This document shows, piece after piece, positions 59,255-64,000 of a stretch of DNA of 64,000 nt. The stretch is from assembly GCF_000959525.1 (NCBI RefSeq), contig NZ_CP009832.1, positions 1,984,001 to 2,048,000 on the forward strand, given 5' to 3'. This DNA is from Burkholderia multivorans ATCC BAA-247. GTDB taxonomy: Bacteria > Pseudomonadota > Gammaproteobacteria > Burkholderiales > Burkholderiaceae. Below the pieces are notes generated by a model. It had not been told where the DNA came from and searched no databases. It saw only the letters and a list, made by a program, of their open reading frames with translations. The translations under genes and the position numbers were made by a program. Each line of letters starts with the position of its first letter. Within the stretch, counting starts at the first letter, position 1.

Positions 59255-60238
59255 TCACGGATACGACACGTAGACGTCGGTCAGCAGGTCGGCCGCATCC
59301 GGCAGCGGCGCGGCCTTCGCTTCCGCCACCGCGTCGTCGATCAGCGCCTTCACCTGCGCGTCGACTGCACGCAGCTCGTCCGTCGTCAGCACTTCGGCGC
59401 GCACGACGCGCGATTCGAAATGCTTCAGGCAGTCCTTCTCGTCGCGCAGCTTCTGTACTTCGCCAGGCGCGCGATAGGTCTGTGCGTCGCCTTCGAAGTG
59501 GCCGAAGTAGCGCGAGAACTTCACCTCGACGAGCGTCGGGCCGCCGCCGTTGCGCGCGCGCTCGACGGCTTCGCCGAGCGCCTCGTGCACGGCAAAGAAG
59601 TCGAAGCCGTCGACGATCACGCCCGGCATGCCGAAGCCGTTCGCGCGATCGGCGATGTTGTCGGTCGCGACCGACCAGCTCGACGAGGTCGCTTCCGCGT
59701 AGCCGTTGTTCTCGGCGACGAAGATCGCGGGCAGCCGCCACACCGACGCGAGGTTCATCGATTCGAAGATCACGCCCTGGTTCGATGCGCCGTCGCCGAA
59801 GAAGCAGACGCCGACGCCGCCCGTCTTCTTCTGCTTGGCCGCGAGCGCCGCGCCGCAAACGAGCGGGCCGCCCGCCCCGACGATCCCGTTGGCGCCGAGC
59901 ATCCCCATCGACAGGTCGGCGATGTGCATCGAGCCGCCCTTGCCGTGACAGACGCCGGTCTTCTTCCCGTAGATTTCGGCCATCATCCCGCGCACGTCGA
60001 CGCCCTTCGCGATGCAGTGGCCGTGGCCGCGGTGCGTCGTCGCGACGTAGTCGGCGACGCCGAGGTGCAGCATCGTGCCGACCGCGGACGCCTCCTCGCC
60101 CGCATACAGGTGAACGAAGCCGGGAATCTCGCCGGTCGCGAACTCGACGTGCAGGCGCTCCTCGAATTCGCGAATCGTGCGCATCAGCCGGTATGCCTCC
60201 AGCAGCGTGTCTCTGCTGAGCTGTGTCGAAACGGACAT
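59255..60238 (-). CDS. acoA: Acetoin dehydrogenase E1 component, alpha subunit AcoA
   Basis: Alpha subunit of the thiamine-diphosphate E1. The 327-residue product carries the TPP-binding motif GDGASNQGVIFESMN with the conserved Gly-Asp-Gly and Asn, and the E1-alpha core around GKGGSMHIADLSMGMLGANG, residues about 120-140. A GGAG ribosome binding site precedes the ATG at 60238. It lies 97 bp downstream of the short-chain dehydrogenase gene and is the first of the three contiguous complex genes acoA-acoB-acoC. The E3 (dihydrolipoyl dehydrogenase) is not in the window. Confidence 0.94.
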   Translation of the reverse strand: MSVSTQLSRDTLLEAYRLMRTIREFEERLHVEFATGEIPGFVHLYAGEEASAVGTMLHLGVADYVATTHRGHGHCIAKGVDVRGMMAEIYGKKTGVCHGKGGSMHIADLSMGMLGANGIVGAGGPLVCGAALAAKQKKTGGVGVCFFGDGASNQGVIFESMNLASVWRLPAIFVAENNGYAEATSSSWSVATDNIADRANGFGMPGVIVDGFDFFAVHEALGEAVERARNGGGPTLVEVKFSRYFGHFEGDAQTYRAPGEVQKLRDEKDCLKHFESRVVRAEVLTTDELRAVDAQVKALIDDAVAEAKAAPLPDAADLLTDVYVSYP

Positions 60239-60335
60239 GTGTGTCTCCTTGGGTTGGTCTGACTGCGAATGCCGCCGCGGCGCTGCCGCGGCAACGGATT
60301 GCGCGACTGCGGCCCGCGCGTGCCGGTTGCAGCCG

Positions 60336-61112
60336 TCAGTGAAACGTGAAGCCGCCGTCGACGTTCACGGCCTGCCCGGTCACGTTGTCCATCGTCGCGA
60401 AAAACAGCGCGAGGCGGCCCATGTCTTCGGGCGTCTGCGCGCGGCCTTGCGGAATCAGCGTGAGCTGATGCCGCTGCCACGATTCCTCGACCGACTCGCC
60501 GTCCGCCTTCCATTCGTCGGAAAGCCGGTCCCACATGTAGGTGCGCACGATGCCCGGGCAGATCGCGTTGACGGTGATGCCGTCGCGCGCGACTTCCTTC
60601 GCGAGCGCGTTCGTGAAGCCGACGACCGCGAACTTCGAGGCGCTGTAGTGCGCGAGATTCGGAAAGCCTTCCTTGCCGGCAATCGACGCGACGTTGACGA
60701 TCCGGCCGCTGCGTTGCGTCTTCAGATGCGGCAGCGCCGCGCGGCAGCCGAGAAACGTGCCCTTCGCGTTCACGTCCATCACGAAATCCCAGTCGCGCTC
60801 GCTCAGCTGGTCGACCGGGTGGATGCTGATCACGCCCGCGCAGTTGACGAGGATGTCGAGCCGGCCGAGTTCGGCAAGCGCCTGCGCGACCATCGCGTCG
60901 ACCTGCGCGGACTGCGTGACGTCGACCTTCGCGACCGCCGCACGGCGGCCGAGCGCACGCACTTCGCGCGCCGTGGAATCGAGCGCGTCGTCGAGCAGAT
61001 CGGCGAGCAGAATGTCGGCGCCCGCGCCGGCGAGCGTCAGCGCGATCCCGCGGCCGATGCCGCGCGCGCCGCCGGTGACGATCGCGACCTGTCCTTCGAG
61101 AGCGGTTGTCAT
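60336..61112 (-). CDS. Short-chain dehydrogenase of the aco operon (putative acetoin/diacetyl/2,3-butanediol reductase)
   Basis: NAD(P)-dependent oxidoreductase of 258 residues. The nucleotide-binding motif TGGARGIGRG is at about residue 13, NCAG near 90, catalytic Ser in NVASIAG and YxxxK in HYSASKFAVVG. Its place between acoX and acoA suggests it oxidises 2,3-butanediol to acetoin or reduces diacetyl to acetoin, feeding the dehydrogenase. The exact substrate is inferred from context only. The ATG at 61110-61112 has GAGGAGA upstream. It starts 50 bp after the acoX stop codon. Confidence 0.88.
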   Translation of the reverse strand: MTTALEGQVAIVTGGARGIGRGIALTLAGAGADILLADLLDDALDSTAREVRALGRRAAVAKVDVTQSAQVDAMVAQALAELGRLDILVNCAGVISIHPVDQLSERDWDFVMDVNAKGTFLGCRAALPHLKTQRSGRIVNVASIAGKEGFPNLAHYSASKFAVVGFTNALAKEVARDGITVNAICPGIVRTYMWDRLSDEWKADGESVEESWQRHQLTLIPQGRAQTPEDMGRLALFFATMDNVTGQAVNVDGGFTFH

Positions 61113-61162
61113 GGCACTGTCTCCTCGTGAATGGGAAAAGCGATACATGCGCGTCGGTGCGT

Positions 61163-62236
61163 TCAGTTGCGCCACGCGGAAACGTCGCGCAGCAACTGAC
61201 GCGACGCCGCGTAGCGCAGCGTGCGGCCGACGTCGACGGTGAGCGGGCCGCGCCAGTCGAGCGCGATCTCGTAGCGGTCGCCGCGCGCGACTTCGATCTC
61301 GCGTTCGCCGTCGAACGCGAGCGTGCCGTGCTCGAATGGAATCGGCTGCCACGCGTCCGGCTCGAGCCGTTCGCAGCTGCGCATCACGACGCGGTCGACG
61401 CGGCCCGGCGCGATCGGTGCGACGAGCGGCGTGCCGGCCGTCTTTCCTTCGCCGGCGAAACGCATCGCGAGCCCGTGCGGCGCGCTGCGCTCGAGCGGCG
61501 CCCACGCGCCGCCGAGCGCCGACAGCCCGATGCCGTCGGGCTCCGCGAAGGTCAGATACAGCGTGTCGATGTCGTCGGGCCCCGAGATCGCGCGTGCGCC
61601 GACGAAGCGCTGCCGTGCGGCGCAGACGTCGACGAGCGCGATCTCCTCGCGCCCCGGCTGCGGGCCGGCCGCGCAGCGCACGACGAGCCGCTTGTTGCGC
61701 GCGAACACGACGTCGGGCGGCACCGCGCCAGTGGCGGCGAGACCGGCCGCGACGCCGGCGACGGTCGCCTCGCGCTGCTCGGGAAACGCGTTGTTGGTGC
61801 CGGTCGACAGCGCGACGAGCGGTGTCGTGCCGCAATGGGCCGCGACCGCACGATGCGTGCCGTCGCCGCCGAGCACGACGATCAGCGCAACTTCGTGGCG
61901 ATGCAGATAGGCGGCGCCCGCATGCGTGTCGGCGACCGTATCGGTGATCGGCAGGTCGACGAATTGGACGTCCGGCCAGCGCGCGTCGCCGCCCACCGCA
62001 CGATGCGTATCGAGTGCGCGCAGCAGCAGCGTCGCGATGCCGGTGCGGTCGCGCAGCGTCAGCACGCGCTCGACGCCCATCGCGCCGAGGCCGGCCAGCA
62101 GGCGCACGATCATGTTCGCCTTCTCGGCGGTCGGAAACACCGATGCATGCGTGGTGAGGCGGCGAATGTCGCGCCCCGAGGCGGGGTTCGCGATCACGCC
62201 GACGGTAACGGGCGTCGTCACGGGCTTTGTCTCCAT
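61163..62236 (-). CDS. acoX: AcoX, ATP-NAD kinase-like protein
   Basis: Protein of the NAD kinase/diacylglycerol kinase fold, found in acetoin operons as AcoX with unproven function. The 357-residue product has VGVIANPASGRDIRRL at the N terminus and the GGDGT nucleotide-binding motif (VLGGDGTHRA) near residue 125. ALSTGTNNAFPE follows. It is the first gene after the sigma-54 promoter, whose conserved bases lie 119-134 bp upstream of its start. The start is ATG at 62236. Its order, acoX before acoA, matches the Ralstonia eutropha cluster except for the inserted dehydrogenase. Confidence 0.92.
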   Translation of the reverse strand: METKPVTTPVTVGVIANPASGRDIRRLTTHASVFPTAEKANMIVRLLAGLGAMGVERVLTLRDRTGIATLLLRALDTHRAVGGDARWPDVQFVDLPITDTVADTHAGAAYLHRHEVALIVVLGGDGTHRAVAAHCGTTPLVALSTGTNNAFPEQREATVAGVAAGLAATGAVPPDVVFARNKRLVVRCAAGPQPGREEIALVDVCAARQRFVGARAISGPDDIDTLYLTFAEPDGIGLSALGGAWAPLERSAPHGLAMRFAGEGKTAGTPLVAPIAPGRVDRVVMRSCERLEPDAWQPIPFEHGTLAFDGEREIEVARGDRYEIALDWRGPLTVDVGRTLRYAASRQLLRDVSAWRN

Positions 62237-62354
62237 CCAGTCGGCCGGCGCCGGCGCTGTCGCGCCCGCGGCGGCCCTGCGTTACGTCCGCGGCCTGCGA
62301 AGGGCCGCGGATCGTCGTCGCCGACGCCATCGCGCCGGTCTTGCCCGTGATCTC

Positions 62355-62370
62355 TGCAAGCGATGTGCCA
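62355..62370 (-). promoter_or_regulatory. Sigma-54 (RpoN) -24/-12 promoter of the aco operon
   Basis: On the minus strand the sequence TGGCACATCGCTTGCA matches the TGGCAC-N5-TTGCA consensus with the exact 5-nt gap and the invariant GG and GC. It points to acoX, 119 nt from the start codon. AcoR, encoded divergently, is a sigma-54-dependent activator. Confidence 0.9.
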
Positions 62371-62476
62371 GCATGCGCGCGATCGGCGCGGCACCCGCGC
62401 CGGCGCTGGCGCGGCGGCCGCGCGCGGCATGCGGATGCAACGCCGCGACCGCGCGTCGCGGCGCCGAGCGGCGCCG

Positions 62477-62496
62477 GCGTCTCACGCGCGCGCGAC
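62477..62496. repeat. Weak GCGTC/GACGC dyad in the aco regulatory region
   Basis: Arms of 5 bp around a 10-nt centre contain one GTCTCAC half-site identical to an arm of the palindrome at 62649. It may be an additional weak activator site or chance in GC-rich sequence. Confidence 0.35.
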
Positions 62497-62612
62497 GCTG
62501 TGCGCCTCGTCAGCGCACGCGCCGCGACGCCGGGCATCGCGCGCAAACCCGCGTGCGGCGCGGCTGTGCGCCGCATTACGCCGGCGCGCCGCCGGCCGAA
62601 CGACGCGGCGAT

Positions 62613-62638
62613 GCGCGTCTCAATCGCGCGAGACGCGC
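62613..62638. repeat. Inverted repeat 1, candidate AcoR binding site
   Basis: Perfect 9-bp arms GCGCGTCTC and GAGACGCGC are separated by 8 nt. The GTCTC/GAGAC core is shared with the repeat at 62649. Centre-to-centre distance to that repeat is 32 bp, close to three helical turns. Confidence 0.7.
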
Positions 62639-62648
62639 GGCGGCGGCC

Positions 62649-62666
62649 GTGAGACGAATGTCTCAC
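62649..62666. repeat. Inverted repeat 2, candidate AcoR binding site
   Basis: Perfect 7-bp arms GTGAGAC and GTCTCAC are separated by GAAT. It lies 92 bp before the acoR start and about 290 bp upstream of the sigma-54 promoter, a normal distance for enhancer-like activator sites. Confidence 0.75.
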
Positions 62667-62757
62667 GCGGCTCGCGTGCTGCGGCGCAATGTGATCCGCC
62701 GAAACGGATGTGCTACAAGAGCATCGAATTCCCCGTCGTACGGAACCGGAGCCGACC

Positions 62758-64000
62758 ATGCCTTACGTCGTTCCCCAGGCCCAGCATGCGGACCGCGTGC
62801 TCGGTGCGCTCGCCGGCCGTTTGCCGCCGCCGGCCGATTCGACGCGCCTCGTTTCGTCATGGCAGCGCTCGCTCGAGCGCTACCGGCTCGACCCCGCGTC
62901 GTCGATCGGCCCGCGCGTGCTGACCGCGGCCGAGCTGCGCGAGGTGCGCGACAAGGAAGAAGCGTTTTTGCGCGCGTCGGGCCAGTGCCTGACGCGGCTG
63001 CACGAGATGATCCGCGTCGCCGATTACTGCGTGATGCTGACCGACGCGCACGGCGTGACGATCGACTATCGGATCGATCGCGAGCGTCGCAACGACTTCC
63101 GCCATGCGGGGCTGCACATCGGCTCGTGCTGGTCGGAGAGCGAGGAAGGCACGTGCGGCGTCGCGAGCGTGCTGACCGATCTCGCGCCGATCACCGTGCA
63201 CAAGACCGACCATTTTCGCGCCGCGTTCACGACGCTCACCTGCAGCGCGGCGCCGATCTTTTCGCCGGCCGGCGAGCTGATCGGCGTGCTCGACGCGTCG
63301 GCCGTGCAGTCGCCCGACAATCGCGACAGCCAGCGTCTCGTCTATCAGCTCGTGCGGCAGAGCGCGGCGCTGATCGAGGACGGCTATTTCGTGCACAGCA
63401 CGGCGCAGCACTGGATCCTGTTCGGGCATCCTAATCGTCACTACGTCGAGGCGCAGCCCGAATGGCTGATCGCGTTCGACGAATGTGGCAACATCGTCGC
63501 CGCGAACCGGCGCGCGCGCGACGCGTTGCCGGAGCTGCGCGAGCCGCGCCACATCGACGAGATTTTCGACGTGACCGACATGCCGCTGCGCGACGCCGCG
63601 CGGCTCGACGCGATCGTCGCGCTGCGGCTGCGCGCGACCGGTGCGACGCTGCATGCGCGGCTGCGCGCGCCGTTGCGCCGCGCGGGACGCGATGCCGGCA
63701 GCGCATCGCGCCGGCCGGGCGCGACCGAGCGCCACGTAGGCGCGCTGACGCCGTTCCTGCACAGCAGCGACGCGCGCGTCGCGCAGCAGGCCGAACTCGC
63801 GCTGCGCGTCGCGAGCAAGCGGCTGCCGATTCTCGTGCTCGGCGAAACCGGCGCGGGCAAGGAAGTGTTCGCTCGGGCGATCCACGATGCCGGCGCGCGA
63901 CGCACGCGGCCGTTCGTCGCCGTCAATTGCGGCGCGCTGCCCGAAGCGCTGATCGAGAGCGAACTGTTCGGCTACGCAGCGGGCGCGTTCACGGGCGCAC
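62758..64000 (+). CDS. acoR: Sigma-54-dependent activator AcoR (5' part, cut by window edge)
   Basis: Enhancer-binding protein that senses acetoin or a related inducer and drives RpoN transcription of the aco operon. 414 codons are present and the rest lies beyond the right edge. The N-terminal half contains a GAF-like sensory domain (about 60-200, [18 protein letters not shown] and [11 protein letters not shown]). The AAA+ domain begins at about 345 with Walker A GETGAGKE. The last complete residues are GAFTGA, the sigma-54 contact loop, in [13 protein letters not shown]. The C-terminal Fis-type DNA-binding domain is not in view. It is divergent from acoX. Confidence 0.95.
   Translation, partial: MPYVVPQAQHADRVLGALAGRLPPPADSTRLVSSWQRSLERYRLDPASSIGPRVLTAAELREVRDKEEAFLRASGQCLTRLHEMIRVADYCVMLTDAHGVTIDYRIDRERRNDFRHAGLHIGSCWSESEEGTCGVASVLTDLAPITVHKTDHFRAAFTTLTCSAAPIFSPAGELIGVLDASAVQSPDNRDSQRLVYQLVRQSAALIEDGYFVHSTAQHWILFGHPNRHYVEAQPEWLIAFDECGNIVAANRRARDALPELREPRHIDEIFDVTDMPLRDAARLDAIVALRLRATGATLHARLRAPLRRAGRDAGSASRRPGATERHVGALTPFLHSSDARVAQQAELALRVASKRLPILVLGETGAGKEVFARAIHDAGARRTRPFVAVNCGALPEALIESELFGYAAGAFTGA

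Larger units (their letters stand above)
62237..62757. other. Divergent aco regulatory region (521 bp) between acoX and acoR
   Basis: No coding sequence is credible here: the frames are Arg-rich shadows of high GC. The region holds a sigma-54 promoter facing acoX (62355-62370) and, 240-310 bp upstream of it, two strong inverted repeats (62613-62638 and 62649-62666). A weaker dyad lies at 62477-62496. The last repeat is also about 90 bp before the acoR start, so it may autoregulate acoR. Nothing else is recognised. Confidence 0.8.

Overview
The window is about 64 kb of high-GC (roughly two-thirds G+C by eye) betaproteobacterial chromosome. Gene order and protein sequences (phaC-phaA-phaB-phaR; ndk-rlmN-rodZ-ispG-hisS-yfgM-bamB-der-hfq-hflX-hflK-hflC-hisZ-purA; surE-pcm-nlpD-rpoS; dnaX-ybaB-recR; trxA-rho; the aco cluster) point to Burkholderia, most likely a Burkholderia cepacia complex-like main chromosome. 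That genus call rests on recognising the sequences, not on a search. No tRNA, rRNA, insertion sequence, prophage, CRISPR array or compositional island was seen. Nearly all of the window is core genome with dense coding.

Layout. 1-2.8 kb: 5' part of rimO (cut by the left edge), a small divergent unknown gene, phaR and phaB. 2.9-6.0 kb: phaA and phaC. Together these make the polyhydroxybutyrate (PHB) cluster, transcribed leftward from an unusual 357-bp leader. 6.4-9.3 kb: pgeF and rluD, divergent from the outer-membrane assembly lipoprotein gene bamD. 9.4-17.3 kb: dinG helicase, a short DUF465 protein, a secreted coiled-coil protein with internal repeats, tex and the potassium transporter kup. 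17.6-34.1 kb: sixteen same-strand genes covering purine salvage and synthesis (a phosphoribosyltransferase, purA), histidine synthesis regulation (hisZ), membrane-protease modulators (hflKC), RNA/GTPase functions (hflX, hfq, der), outer-membrane assembly (bamB), translation (hisS), isoprenoids (ispG), cell shape (rodZ), RNA methylation (rlmN) and ndk. 34.3-43.2 kb: a Bax-inhibitor-1 family protein, rlmD, two nucleases, the surE-pcm-nlpD-rpoS stationary-phase operon and a CoA transferase. 43.3-47.1 kb: recR, ybaB, dnaX and the 4.5S signal recognition particle RNA. 47.5-49.3 kb: trxA and rho. 49.4-56.1 kb: a MerR regulator with its MFS transporter, an MtfA-like peptidase, ribosomal protein L31 type B, an ArnT-like glycosyltransferase and a MATE exporter.

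56.1-64 kb holds the most regulated part: an acetoin catabolic operon (acoX, a short-chain dehydrogenase, acoA, acoB, acoC and a dedicated lipoyl synthase). It is divergent from the activator gene acoR, which is cut by the right edge exactly after its GAFTGA motif. The intergenic region contains a near-perfect sigma-54 promoter facing the operon and two strong inverted repeats 32 bp apart, which are good candidates for the AcoR enhancer sites.

I found no wholly new biological system. The best leads are regulatory: the aco sigma-54/enhancer architecture, a MerR-type 19-bp-spacer promoter, the pyrimidine-rich rho leader, and the inverted repeat in the phaC leader. Among proteins, the hydrolase-fused AcoC, the operon-borne lipoyl synthase, the NlpD with a degenerate peptidase site and the repeat-containing secreted coiled-coil protein stand out.
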